A stretch of 64,000 nucleotides of DNA from Cacajao melanocephalus. Its lineage: Eukaryota; Chordata; Mammalia; Primates; Pitheciidae. The notes under the pieces were generated by a model. The model had not been told where the DNA came from. It did no database searches and worked only from the letters and a program-made list of their open reading frames with translations. The translations under genes were made by a program, and so were the position numbers. Positions 32,643 to 45,954 of the stretch are shown piece by piece; the stretch's first letter is position 1, and every line of letters starts with the position of its first letter. The DNA is taken from positions 62,001 to 126,000 of the forward strand of contig CAUYLG010066086.1 of the NCBI GenBank assembly GCA_963573385.1, read 5' to 3'.

Positions 32643-33513
32643 CATCAGTAACTTGAAAATCCTACCACAGCAAAATTACTTTAATGCTCTGATTCCTTGC
32701 CTTTCTCTGTGAAATGGACATGGGTGTCTCTACCACTCCCAACCTCACAGAGAAAAAATTGAATGATGCTTTTTGGTATCCAGAGGAAAAATAAGATTTC
32801 ATATGCATCTTAGACGTTTGTAACCCCTTTTGTGTCACCTGTGCTTGTATATACTTTTGGAGTACTTCAGAGAACTCATGTCCAAGAATGAAATAGTACC
32901 AAAAGCAATTGTTTGCATATTCCAATAAATCAGACAACCCAGGTAACCATTTGGGGAGGAATCAAAAGATGTGTATTTTGGAAACCACATTTTTTGGTGC
33001 TAATGATAAAGGAAATAATCTTATCCCCCATGCAAGATCAGCTTAAGGCTTTAATGAACAAATACAGTGTTTCATTACTTCTGCTTCTGTTCTAACAACT
33101 GGGAGTATCCATCAGATTCACCTTTGCTTCCGCACTTGCTCGTTCAGTCTCCTGTTTTCTTGATCTCATTATTTTTCTGGTAAGCAAGAAAGGGGTAGAA
33201 AAAAAGTGTCCCTCTGATGAAGATAGAGAATCATTTTTGGGGAATGATATTCTGTATGCTTAGAAGCGTTCAGCTGTAGGAGTAAGGGATTCTCCTCCCC
33301 TGCTTCACTGTGGAGAAACGCTGAATAGCCTTCATTTGGTGGATGGCCATGGATGCTGTATGCTATGGTGAAGCTGTTTCTTTTCGGCAACAGGGAGAGG
33401 GTGAGGATGGGGAACTCAAGAATACGGCATATAATATATGAATGAGTACAGATTGTGCAGGATGCCCTCTCCCCTGAATTCCTGATTCCCTTCCTTGTGA
33501 GAACAACAATAAT
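32643..33513. other. Non-coding stretch, unrecognised
   Basis: No repeat family or protein recognised. Confidence 0.55.
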
Positions 33514-33526
33514 AATAATCAGAGTT

Positions 33527-33883
33527 GCCTTTCCAGTGATAACGATATACCCACAAGAACATGCCTCTCACGAAGGACCTCCTTCATCCTTCTCCAGAAG
33601 AGGAGAAGAGGAAACACAAGAAGAAATGCCGGGTTCAGAGCCCCAATTCCTACTTCATGGATGTGAAATGCCCAGGATGCTATAAAATCACCACGGTCCT
33701 CAGCCAGGCACAAACGGTAGTTTTGTGTGTTGGCTGCTCCTCTATCCTCTGCCAGCCTACAGGAGGAAAAGAAAGGCTTACAGAAGGAGATTCCTTCCGT
33801 GGGGAACAGCACTAAAAGCACTCTCAATCAAGATGAGTGGGAAACCATCTCCATAAACACATTTTGGATAAAATAATAATAAC
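33527..33883 (+). pseudogene. RPS27 (retrocopy): RPS27 retrocopy with an intact 84-codon frame (40S ribosomal protein eS27)
   Basis: RPS27 is an 84-residue zinc-binding protein of the small ribosomal subunit. The frame 33561-33815 is uninterrupted, starts [20 protein letters not shown] and ends in TAA at the parental length. The C4 zinc site is kept: C37-P-G-C40 and C56-V-G-C59. Against remembered RPS27 I count 11 replacements (A4T, R23C, L24R, F47L, H49Q, T61S, V62I, A71E, C77D, R81G, K82E), about 87% identity. The copy includes parental 5-prime UTR wording from tttccagtgataacgat and the 3-prime UTR to attttggataaaa, has no intron, and is flanked by the 13-bp TSD aataatcagagtt (33514-33526, 33884-33896). 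The poly-A signal is altered to ccataaac. RPS27L is a less likely parent because its residues 12 and 17 differ. It is most likely a processed pseudogene; translation is not excluded. Confidence 0.95.
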
Positions 33884-34094
33884 AATAATCAGAGTTAACA
33901 TTTATTGAATAATTATACCAAGAGCGATATTCCAAATATTTAACCACTGAAACAACACAGGTGTCTACTAATCAGAATGAATACTAGCCATAACAGCATG
34001 CACTCTGGATAGTCCATGCCCTCCCCATGTCAGTTGTTACATATTTTGACAACAGGTTATTTGGATATTTGAGGGCTGCCAGTGTCAACCCTGC

Positions 34095-34345
34095 TTTACT
34101 AAGTGCCAGGCACTGTGCCATGCCCCTTAAACACCTTTGCTCATTGAATCCTCCCTCCCACCTGCTCTGCAAGATGGATACTCTTATCATTCTAACTTGA
34201 AAGATGGGGAAACTGAGACTTAAAGAAGTAGCACGACTTGTCCCACGTCACATGGCTGAGAGGCAGAAAGACACTAGACTTACACCCTGGTCTTCTGACC
34301 CACAAGTCCAAGCCCTTAAGTTCTACATTCTAATAACTCTTGAGG
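34095..34345 (-). mobile_element. MIR, antisense, nearly complete
   Basis: taagtgccaggcactgtgcc, tcattgaatcctccctccca, gatggggaaactgagactta, cacatggctgagaggcagaa and ctggtcttctgacc follow the reverse MIR order. Confidence 0.7.
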
Positions 34346-35097
<752 letters not shown>

Positions 35098-35339
35098 GGT
35101 TGAATTTTTTTTATTCCTCAGCCAGTAGTGACTCCATATCACTACCTGTGAGCCGATCTTGATAGTGACACTTATCATTTCCAGAAATTGTATTTTTCAG
35201 CATGCCACACAGGACTGAAGAAGTCCACATGCTCAACACCTTGTCTTGGATTATGTGGCACCTCAAGGCGTCCTCCTTGTCCCTTTCCCTCCCATTCAAG
35301 AAAGCATATAAGAATGCAGAGAATGAGGGGGGTCTTACA

Positions 35340-35405
35340 AGAGGAATCCACTTGAACACAGTTTTAACCTCTTTGAACCTCAGTTTCCACAGCTGTAAAA
35401 TATAA
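35340..35405 (+). mobile_element. MIR core fragment
   Basis: taacctctttgaacctcagt and ttccacagctgtaaaata are MIR core wording, sense. Confidence 0.45.
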
Positions 35406-35479
35406 TAGAAACATATATGTTTGGAGGTAGTATGGGGTGAGGGTACAGAAGAAGGCATGATTAGTCAGAGCAAATCTTT

Positions 35480-35772
35480 TTTTTTTTTTTTTTTGAGTCA
35501 GAGTCTCACTCTGTGGCCCAGGCTGGAGGGCAGTGGCATGATCTTGGCTCACTGCAACTTCCACCTCCTATTTTCAAGCAATTCTCCTGCCTCAACCTCC
35601 CAAGTAACTGGGACTACAGGTGCATGCCACCATGCCCGGTAATTTTTGTATTTTTAGTAGAGACGAGGTTTCACCATGTTGGCCAAGCTGGTCCCGAACT
35701 CCTGACCTAGTGATCCACCTGCCTCGGCCTTCCTAAGTGCTGGGATTACAGGCATGAGCTACTGCGCCCAGC
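35480..35772 (-). mobile_element. Alu, antisense, first of a tandem pair
   Basis: T-run, gagtcagagtctcactctgt to tactgcgcccagc. Its 5-prime end abuts the next Alu with no spacer. The upstream TSD copy agtcagagcaaatcttt is at 35463-35479; the other copy lies beyond the second Alu. Confidence 0.95.
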
Positions 35773-36054
35773 AGAGATGAAGTTTCACTCTTGTTGCCCA
35801 AGCTGGAGTTCAATGGCTCAATCTCGGCTCACCACAACCTCCACCTCTTGGGTTCAAGTTATTCCCTGCCTCAGCCTCCCAAGTAGCTGGGACTATAGGA
35901 ATGTGCCACCATGCTCGGCTAATTTTGTATTTTTAGTAGAGATGGAGTTTCTCCATGTTGGTCAGGCTGGTCTTGAACTCCCAACCTCGGGTGATCTGCC
36001 CACCTCAGCCTCCCAAAGTGCTGGGATTATAGACATGAGCCACCGTGCCCAGCC
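35773..36054 (-). mobile_element. Alu, antisense, second of the tandem pair
   Basis: Starts agagatgaagtttcactctt without a T-run and ends caccgtgcccagcc, directly before the second copy of the 17-bp repeat at 36055-36071. Confidence 0.95.
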
Positions 36055-36159
36055 AGTCAGAGCAAATCTTTATCCCAACTTCTTCACAATACTCATACAC
36101 AGAATAGATTAGATTCCTTAATTGCAAAGAATGAGTTACTAACAATAAAGGAGTACCAA

Positions 36160-36250
36160 TATTAACTTAATAGTAGTATTATTACTATGACTACTATTAC
36201 TACCACCATCAACAATAAGTAATAACAACAACAATAATTAAATAATAACA
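36160..36250 (+). repeat. Degenerate trinucleotide-rich tract
   Basis: Irregular ATT, ACT, ACC and AAC triplets (ttattactatgactactatt, aataacaacaacaataatta). Possibly a decayed microsatellite. Confidence 0.6.
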
Positions 36251-36320
36251 GTTACTCTGCATTGAGTTTTTACCGTGTGCCAGGCATTGTGCTAAATGAG
36301 ATATACCTTGTATCTTGTTC
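36245..36320 (-). mobile_element. MIR fragment, antisense
   Basis: gcattgagtttttaccgtg and tgccaggcattgtgctaaat. Confidence 0.5.
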
Positions 36321-37062
36321 ATTCTTATGAAATTAGACTTTGTATGGGTACATTTTACCACTTCTCTGGGGTAGAGGAAATAATACCAGGTCCTAGGATG
36401 GAGGATCCAGATCTAGGTGATGTAGAGACTCAGAGTCTACCAGCCTCCACTGGCCAGCATGAGTATCATCTGCTGTTGGCACCAGGAAGCTGTGTGGGCC
36501 TAGCCAGCGTTGTCCAACTGCTAGCTTCCATTCTAGTGAGAAGCGTTGTCTGTGCTGAGGAGCTGGGATAGCTGTTCTGCCTGATGGTGTCTCGGGGGAA
36601 CAGCCCATCCTCAGCATACAGCTTGGATGATCATCCAGCAGAAATGATATCTGTCTGGCCTCAAGACATATGCAGGGTTCATGTGACATGTTCCACGTGG
36701 ACTCACAAGCTCCCTCTCTTATGATAGAAAATGAGGCCATAGACACCAGAAGGGTTTAGTGGGGTGTGGAGAACTTTTGATGGGCCTGTACATCTTCCTT
36801 GGAGCCAGAGCAGTGGCCAAGTACATCTATATCTACTCATGTTTTGAGAGATGAATGAGCTCTGAGATATATGCTACTGAGCACAGTGTGTGGAACACCA
36901 TAAATACCCAATAAGTAGCAATTTATTATTAATAAATAATAACAACAATATAAGAATAAACACAATGCCAGCATTGGTACTTTATTAGTAACATTCTTCC
37001 GACACTCCTCACAAACAATCATGACGAAGACTATTTCACCATTCTGTTCGAGAACCCATGCT
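36321..37062. other. Non-coding stretch, unrecognised
   Basis: Minus-strand frame 36746-36393 (117 codons) shows no family resemblance. No repeat family recognised apart from a weak MIR-like 3-prime phrase near 36870-36925. Confidence 0.5.
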
Positions 37063-38262
37063 CTAGGGAAGCAAAGGACCTCTTCAAGGAGAACTACAAA
37101 GCACTGCTCAAAGAAATCAAAGATGACACAAACAAATGGAGAAACATTCCATGATCATGGATAGGAAGAATCAATAGCATGAAAACGGCCATACTACCCA
37201 AAGTAACTTATAGATTCATTTTCCCATTAAACTACCATTGACATTCTTCACAGAGTTAGAAAAAATGATTTTAAAATTCATATGGAACCAAAAAAGAGCC
37301 CAAATAGCCAGGATAATCGTAAGCCAAAAGAACAAAGCTGGAGGCATCATGCTACCTAACTTCAAACTATACTACAAGGCTATAGCAACCAAAACAGCAT
37401 GGTACTGGCACAAGAACAGTCACATAGACCAATGGAACAGAATACAGAACTTAGAAATAAGACCATACACCTACAACCATCTGATCTTCAACAGACTTGA
37501 CAAAAACAAGCAATAGGAAAAGGATTCCCTATTCAATAAATGGTGCTGGGATAACTGGCTAACCATAGGCAAAAAATTGAAACTGGATCCCTTCCTTACA
37601 CCTTATACAAAAATTAACTCCAGGTAGATTAAAGACTTAAATGGAAAACCCAAAACTATAAAACCCCTAAAAGAAAATCTAGGCAATATCATTCAGGATA
37701 TAGGCATGGCCAAAGATTTCATGATGAAAACACCAAAGGCAATTGCAACAGAAGCAAAAGTTGACAATGTAAATTATTCTGTAATAAAGATGCATGCCTG
37801 TGTTCATTGCAGCACTATTTACTATAGCAAAGTCATGGAATCAACCTATATGCCCTATATTGATAGACTGGATAAAGAAAATGTGGTACATATACATCAT
37901 GGAATACTATGCAACCATAAGAAGGAATAAGATCATATTCTTTGCAAGGACATAGTTGGAATTGGAAGCCATTATCCTCAGCAAACTGATGCAGCAACAG
38001 GAAATCAAACCCCACATGTTCTTACTTCTAAGTAGGAGCTGAATGATGAGAACCCATGTTCACGTAGGGAGGAACAACACACACTGGGGTCTGTCAGGGA
38101 GTGTGGTGGGGAGAGGGAGGACATCAGGAAGAACAGCTAATGGATGCCGGACTTAATACCTAGGTGGTAAGTTTATCTGTGCAACAAACCACCATGGTAC
38201 CTAGGTAACAAACCTGCACATCCTGCACATGTATCCCTGAACTTAAACTTTGAAGATTAATT
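37063..38262 (+). mobile_element. LINE-1 ORF2 end and 3-prime UTR, primate type, with internal deletion
   Basis: Starts gcaaaggacctcttcaagga in late ORF2. A 92-codon open piece (37238-37516) is ORF2 ([40 protein letters not shown]). Wording continues to about 37768 (agcaaaagttgaca) and then jumps to a point several hundred bases further on (gcctgtgttcattgcagcac), so an internal block is missing. The end is the primate L1 3-prime UTR (aacaaacctgcaca, catgtatccctgaac), followed by an attaattaatt tail. The C-terminal ORF2 is interrupted and dead. No clear TSD was found. Confidence 0.92.
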
Positions 38263-38931
<669 letters not shown>

Positions 38932-39501
38932 TCTCTTTTGCCCTTTTTAGTCTACAGTGAGCCCATTTTCTTACCCAAGGTGTAAGTCTTTGAGTCTTAG
39001 AGCTGGAAAAGGCCTGTGAGTTCATTAGTCTGGTACCAATAGAATTATCTGCTGGATAGGAGTTTTCCATATCTTCACTGTCCAGGATTCTAACCACTAG
39101 AAATAGGTGGCTATTGAACCCTTCAAATGTAGCTAATATGACTGAAAAACTGAATTTTAAACTTTAAAAATTTTAATTCATTTATGCTGCTAGAGCTATC
39201 TATTGGATAGAAACAATTTAGTCCAATTCTTTCATTTTGTGGATGAGTTCCAGAGATACTAGTGACTTGCACACAATGGCTCAGCTGGCTAGAGGCAGTG
39301 CAACGCATAGGAAACACTGACAGCCAGCTCAAATGCTTTTCAAACACATTATGTTTACATTCATTTGTCCCCAGGTAGAAATGGCTTTCCATATATCCAC
39401 TCAGGTTGGCAGAGAAGGAAGGTGGGTGGATGAAGAGATGTAAATTACTTTTGTTGTCTTGGTCAACCAACTATAGAAAAAAATGTATATATTTAAAATA
39501 G
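38932..39501. other. Old DNA-transposon-like remnants
   Basis: cttagagctggaaaaggcct (about 38996) and tccaattctttcattttgtg (about 39223) look like two halves of one old element. Between them cactgtccaggattctaacc and aggtggctattgaacccttc look like a second one. Families not named. No coding. Confidence 0.35.
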
Positions 39502-39602
39502 GTAAAGATCCTACTGTGTTGCTCAGGCTGGTCTCAAATTCCTGGGCTCAAGCGATCCTCCTACTTCAGCCTCCCTAGTAGCTGGGATTACAGGCATGCC
39601 TG
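39502..39602 (-). mobile_element. Alu fragment, antisense
   Basis: actgtgttgctcaggctggt to gtagctgggattacaggcat. About 100 bp of one monomer. Confidence 0.85.
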
Positions 39603-40146
39603 GGGTTCAACATACAAACATTCTCAGGAGACAGGAAGAATAAGAAACATCCTGTTTTAAATACTGTGAAGAACCGAGAGTAGTTAAGGAAGTAAGAACT
39701 GAGGACCAGGGTGGTAAAATGTGGTTTTTGCTTCATCACATTGTAAATAAATACTGACAACTCATGTTGGTTTTTTTTTAAGTTAAGTTTTGTAGGATGA
39801 ACCTCTATAGTGAAAAAATAAATGAGTTAAATACTGTTGAGGACCCACTATGTAGAAGGCCTAGTGTTAACTACCATGAGCATTTTCAAAAAAGCATAAA
39901 ATAGAGTTCCTCCCTTCAAAGGAGGCCATCTAATTAAGAAGACATGACATGCAAGCAGTAAAAGGTAAAAAATAGCATCAGGTCTTAAATGATTGTTAAA
40001 TGTCATTGTGGAGAGTGGCCTCAGTCCGGTTTCAGAGACAGAAATGGGTGGCTCCTTGCTTCTGAGAATGTGCCCCACCCATTTGCTTATTTCATAAGTA
40101 CCTTTCACTTCTGTTTATGGGCATTAGCAGTGTTTGGTCTTTTTTG
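39603..40146. other. Non-coding stretch
   Basis: Weak MIR/L2-like wording near 39845-39960 (gaggacccactatgtagaag). Otherwise unrecognised. Confidence 0.5.
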
Positions 40147-40464
40147 TTGTTATTATGTTGTTTTGGTTTTGGGGGTTTTTTTGCAACAGAGTCTCACTCT
40201 GTTGCTCAGGCTAGAGTGCAGTAGCGTGATCTCGGCTCACTGAAACCTCTGCCTCCTGGGTTCAAGCTATTCTCATGCCTCGACCTCCCAGGTAGCTGGG
40301 ACTACAGGTGTGCACCACCATCCCTGGCTAATTTTTGTATTTTTTTAGTAGAGACAGGGTTTTACCATGTTAGCCAGGCTGGTCTCGAGCTCCTGACCTC
40401 AGGTGATCCACCCGCTTCAGCCTCCCAAAGTGCTGGGATTACAGGCATGAGCACTGTGCCTGGC
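40147..40464 (-). mobile_element. Alu, antisense, with GTT/GGTTTT-rich tail
   Basis: ttgttgttattatgttgttt tail, gcaacagagtctcactctgt to actgtgcctggcc. tggtcttt lies on both sides as a possible short TSD. Confidence 0.93.
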
Positions 40465-40857
40465 CTGGTCTTTATGCCTAATATGTTCAGGGGAGGCTAA
40501 GAGCCTGCAGCCAGGAAGGGGGAATGGAGAAGAACGAAGTCTCCGGTCAGAACCCTTCCTGGGTGTGTGATCCTCATCTGGTAATTTTGCCTCCTGCAAC
40601 TTCCTTTTCTCATCTGTCTAAGGGAAGAGTAACTTCAACTGTACAGGTTGTCCTCAGCACTTAACAGCCCACCTCTTGATTCACCCACACCCTATGACAC
40701 TTGTAAATGCAGTCTGTCAATGCATTACTTGAAATTTGGTTCTCCTATGCTTCTTCTTTGGATATTTAATTCTTGCACTGGTATTGGTCCCCTGGCTGTC
40801 TCCTGCCAACTCAGGCATGGCTTGTTTCTCAAGCTTTTACTTCTCTCATGAAAGGAA
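40465..40857. other. Non-coding stretch, unrecognised
   Basis: No repeat family or protein recognised. Confidence 0.55.
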
Positions 40858-40945
40858 AATAGATTTGGGTAAGATTAAATGACAAATTGAGTGCAGGTGA
40901 CACAGTACTTGGCACAAAGTAAACATTTAATGAAAATGAGTAGAA
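40858..40945 (+). mobile_element. MIR 3-prime fragment, sense
   Basis: aagattaaatgacaaattga, cacagtacttggcacaaagt and aaacatttaatgaa are sense MIR wording. Confidence 0.5.
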
Positions 40946-41030
40946 TAGCTGTTAACATTTGTTAAATTCTTATTATGTGCCAGGCATCGTTCTAAGCACT
41001 TTATGTGTATTAACTCATCTAGTGCCTGGA
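40946..41030 (-). mobile_element. MIR fragment, antisense
   Basis: taacatttgttaaattctta, ttatgtgccaggcatcgttc, taagcactttatgtgtatta. Abuts the sense MIR just upstream. Confidence 0.6.
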
Positions 41031-41440
41031 GACAAGATTCAAGTACAAGTGATTTATGAAGACGGTGCTTCTGGGAGTAACCTGTAAGAGAGTGGGGGAA
41101 GCAGGAAGCAAAGACAAAAAAGGAAAAAAAAAAAAGCAAAATTTCAGGCAATTCCCCACAGAGATTAGGCTTCAGTCTAATCTCCCAGAGGAGTCCTGGA
41201 GTGTAACTTATGCCCAGGGCTTGGTATCTGAGCTTCCAAATGCAGGTCATTGGCTAAAAACTAGGATAAATAAATAGGCACTTCTGGCTCTCTGACCCTA
41301 TGGGATAATGGGCTCACCAAGCAAATATACAGGAGCAGGAGAAGGGATGAGAAGAAAATTATAAAGGGATGCTGAGATACCAGGGCAGAATACTAACAAT
41401 GTCTGCTGCAAAGCCTCACCGTAACAACAAAAATTCATTT

Positions 41441-41575
41441 AGCAGCCTGGGCAGTGGCCCATGCCTGTAGTTCCAGCACTTGGGAGGCTGAGGTGGGTGG
41501 ATCACTTGAGCTCAGGAGTTAGAGATTAGCCTGGGTAATGTGGCGAAACCCCAGCTCTATTAAGCAAACAAATTT
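41441..41575 (+). mobile_element. Alu left monomer, sense
   Basis: agcctgggcagtggcccatg to ccagctctattaagcaaaca. Diverged, probably old. Confidence 0.85.
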
Positions 41576-41885
<310 letters not shown>

Positions 41886-42671
41886 GTGCCCTCAGCTCAG
41901 TGCAGTGCCAGACAGCTGTCCTAACCACATCACATTCTCTTTTCAGACATAATGCCTACATGTTGGTCTGCGGTACAGACATCTGGAAACGCACGAAAGT
42001 GAACCAAATTGTTCCTTCATGTGGGAGGTCCTTTGTCATCCTGACTTTTCTCAGCCTGCATCACCATAGTGTAATCAGGATGCTTTTCATCCCTAGTAGT
42101 TCTTAATTCCTATAATTTTTCCCCTTAATGGCTCTCCAGATCTTGCCACTGATTATGGTGCCATTCACGGCTCTTCAGCGGGTGCTGGGCATAGGCACAG
42201 GTGCAGGCTTCCAAGACCTCTGCTTTTCATTTGAAACAAATTTCATTTTATTTCAACATTTCAAAAAAATTTTCTCTCCCTTCGACATGTTATTAAATCA
42301 CTCTTTTCTGACAAGACTTTGGCTACAATTTTTTTTTCTATAAAAATAGTGCCGAAGTATTTCCTGCTGGATTAAGCCATTAGAGAAAGGAAAGGTATGG
42401 ACTTTATATTCTCTTCAAAGTGGCTGCACAATGTGCTTTGACGTTCAGCAGCGGTTGAGGTTCATTTGGCATTTGATTTCACAGCTTGTGGCCTGGGGGA
42501 CAATAGACTATGACCTTCTATGGCATAATTGATGGGATGATGGTAAAATTGTATTTAATATGTTGATAAAATGTTCCAGATTAAACATATATTACTTTTT
42601 ACATGTACCTGATTACTTTTTATAATCAGAGAAACAACAATAAATATGATAAAGCAGTGATGCTGGTAACT
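41886..42671. other. Non-coding stretch
   Basis: No repeat family recognised except a possible old L1 tail near 42600 (gattactttttataatcaga). Confidence 0.5.
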
Positions 42672-42779
42672 ACAGACAGTCTAGAGCAAGGTTTCTCAAT
42701 CTTGGCATTATTGACATTTTAGGCTAGACAATTCATTGTCTGTCCTGTGAATTGTAGGATGTTTAGCAGCATCTCTTGC

Positions 42780-43663
<884 letters not shown>

Positions 43664-43797
43664 TTGCCTTTACTCACTAGATACCAATAGCAGTTCCCCT
43701 AACCTTGCATAAATTGTGATAATCAAAAGTATCTCCAGATATTGCCAAATGACTTCTGGGAAGCAAAATTGCCCCTGATTGAATAGCACTTCTTAGA

Positions 43798-44780
43798 GAG
43801 GACAGTAACAATGAAGGGACATCTGTTGATGTGCTTTCTGGGCTCTTCCCCACCTTCTCCTTCTCTGGCAACCTCCCTTCTTGGTTTCTGTTTGCTGGTA
43901 TTTCTGAGCTTGACCAGTTTTAGTTCCTTGTATTTTTCAAATGTTTCTGGCAATCTCTCACCACCATGATCTCCCAGATGTTCACTCCATTTTTGTTCTC
44001 ATATTTTTATGACATCATTTCTGAACTTTGGTTATCCCCATTACCTTCACATCTGTACTGTGAGCCTAACTTACTTGCACATATTAGATATGAAGAGAGC
44101 ACAGTGCAAGTAGGTAGAAAAGAGGCTATGTTAATACATCTGCACATTTTCAGCACTTCTTTTTAGCAAGTTTATTTCAGCCTCATGATGCATAGAATAT
44201 GGGGAAAATGAAGTAGAGGAATTTAGAGTGACTCATTTTGACATCTCAGAGAGAACTGGTCATGGAAACATAATCCAGGTTCCCGAGGATCTAGTGACAG
44301 GACTTTTCATTTTGAAAAATACTATCATTCTAGTCAAAGAAGTTTTAATAAGTCTGATCAAAATATTTATGTACACAGTCACACAAGCCTGTTCTTGTGC
44401 TTTTTTCAAAGTTCAGGCCAAGTACAGCAAACAAATTTGGCCCATTATACCACCGTGATGGGGTAGTCTCTTTACACTGTCATTTTCTATCAAGTTTCTA
44501 GGGTTGGACTTTACAAAATAGGCCAAGAAAATTCCTATGCTGCCAAAAACTCAAGCAAAGTTTCTGAGAGCATCTGAAGGACTTCTGGGTTCCATTTAAA
44601 ACCTTCCCTCAAAAATTAGTTTCTTCCTTGTGGCATAAGAGAAAATTTAACCTCTTAGGTTTGAAGCTGATGTTTAATACTTGCCACCATCCATGAACAG
44701 TCAAACTCAACAACTGTTCAAAGGTGGCTTGAATGAACCCAGTGGGTCCATTCAAAACCCTGTTATGCGTCTCTGCTGCA
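43798..44780. other. Non-coding stretch, unrecognised
   Basis: No repeat family or protein recognised. Confidence 0.55.
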
Positions 44781-45335
44781 CACCTCTGTTGGTCTAAAGC
44801 CCCTTCATCCTTCAAGGTCTAAAACCTTACATGAAGATCTCCCCCTTTCAGAGCCCATACCATAATGGTCATATTTGTATTGCTCTCCTTTATATTGCTG
44901 TAATTTGTTTTCTTGTTTTTGGTTTTTGGTTTTTGGGCTTTTTTGAGATAGGGTCTCCCTCTGTGGCCCAGGCTAGAGTGGCATGATCTTTGGCTCACTG
45001 CAACCTCTAGCTTTGGGCTCAAGTGATTCTCCCAACTCAGCATCCCAGGTGTTGAGACTACAGGTGCACCACCATGCTTGGCTAATTTTAACTTTTTTGT
45101 AGGACAAAATCTCACTGTATTGCCCAAGGTGGTCTTTAATTTGTGTGCACCAGTGATCCTCCCACCTCAGCTTCTCAAAGTGCTGGACTTATACACATGA
45201 GCCACCATGCCCAATTGATTCTGTTCTTCTTAAACTTCAAGATTCTTAAGAGCAGATATATATTTATTTCATCTTTTCATGTGCATAAGACCTGCCCCTA
45301 TACAGAGTAGATAACCAACAAATATTGGTACAATT
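44781..45335 (+). mobile_element. Possible L2 fragment, split by an Alu
   Basis: ccttcatccttcaaggtcta before the Alu, then tacagagtagataaccaaca and aatattgg after it, are L2-like in order. Weak, and I would not insist. Confidence 0.33.
44908..45213 (-). mobile_element. Alu, antisense, AluJ-like
   Basis: A (GGTTTTT)n-like tail, gagatagggtctccctctgt to caccatgcccaatt. Diverged (atcccaggtgttgagactac). Confidence 0.9.
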
Positions 45336-45632
45336 TATTTTTTTGAGACCGAGTTTTGCTCTTGTTGCCCAGACTGAAGTACAATGGCATGATCTTGGCT
45401 CACTGCAACCTCCGCCTCCCAGATTCAAGTAGTTCTCGTGCCTCAGCCTCCCAAGTAGCTGGGATTACAGGCATGAACCACCATGCCCAGCTAATTTTTT
45501 ATTTTTAATAGAGATGGGGTTTCACCATGTTGATCAGGCTGGTCTCAAACTCCTGACCTTAGGTACTCTGTCCGCCTCTGTGGCACCCAAAGTGCTTGAA
45601 TCACAGGTGTGAGCCACTGCGCCCTGCCCCCC
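45336..45632 (-). mobile_element. Alu, antisense, first of a tandem pair
   Basis: tttttttgagaccgagtttt to actgcgccctgcc. Upstream TSD copy atattggtacaatt at 45322-45335; no downstream copy directly after this Alu. Confidence 0.95.
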
Positions 45633-45940
45633 CTCCTTTTTTTTTTTTTTTTTTGACACAGAGTCTTGCTTTGTCACCCAAGCCGGAATGTAGCTGTGTG
45701 TTCTTTGCTCACTGCAACTTCCGCCTCCCAGGTTCAAGCAATTCTCGTGCCTCAGCCTCCTGAGTAGTTGGGATTACAGGTATGCAGCCACCACACCTGG
45801 CTAATTTTTGCATTTTTAGAAGAGACGGGGTTTCACTATGTTGGTCAGGCTGGTCTCAAACTCCTGACTTCAGGTGATCCACCTGCCTTGGCCTCCCAAA
45901 GTGCTGGGATTACAGGCAAGAGCCACTGTGCCCAGCCCAG
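45633..45940 (-). mobile_element. Alu, antisense, second of the tandem pair
   Basis: T-run, gacacagagtcttgctttgt to actgtgcccagcc. The second copy of atattggtacaatt follows at 45941-45954. Confidence 0.95.
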
Positions 45941-45954
45941 ATATTGGTACAATT

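Noticed and set aside
33519..33827. 102-codon minus-strand frame over the RPS27 copy
   Set aside because: It is a shadow of the retrocopy read backwards.
36393..36746. 117-codon minus-strand frame as a gene
   Set aside because: No homology recognised, no splice or start context, and a frame this long can arise by chance in a 64-kb window.
37238..37516. 92-codon frame as a stand-alone gene
   Set aside because: It is a broken piece of L1 ORF2 inside a truncated and deleted LINE-1.
45322..45954. Direct repeats around Alu pairs read as a CRISPR-like or composite transposon structure
   Set aside because: They are ordinary retrotransposon target-site duplications. Two copies only, no spacer array and no transposase.
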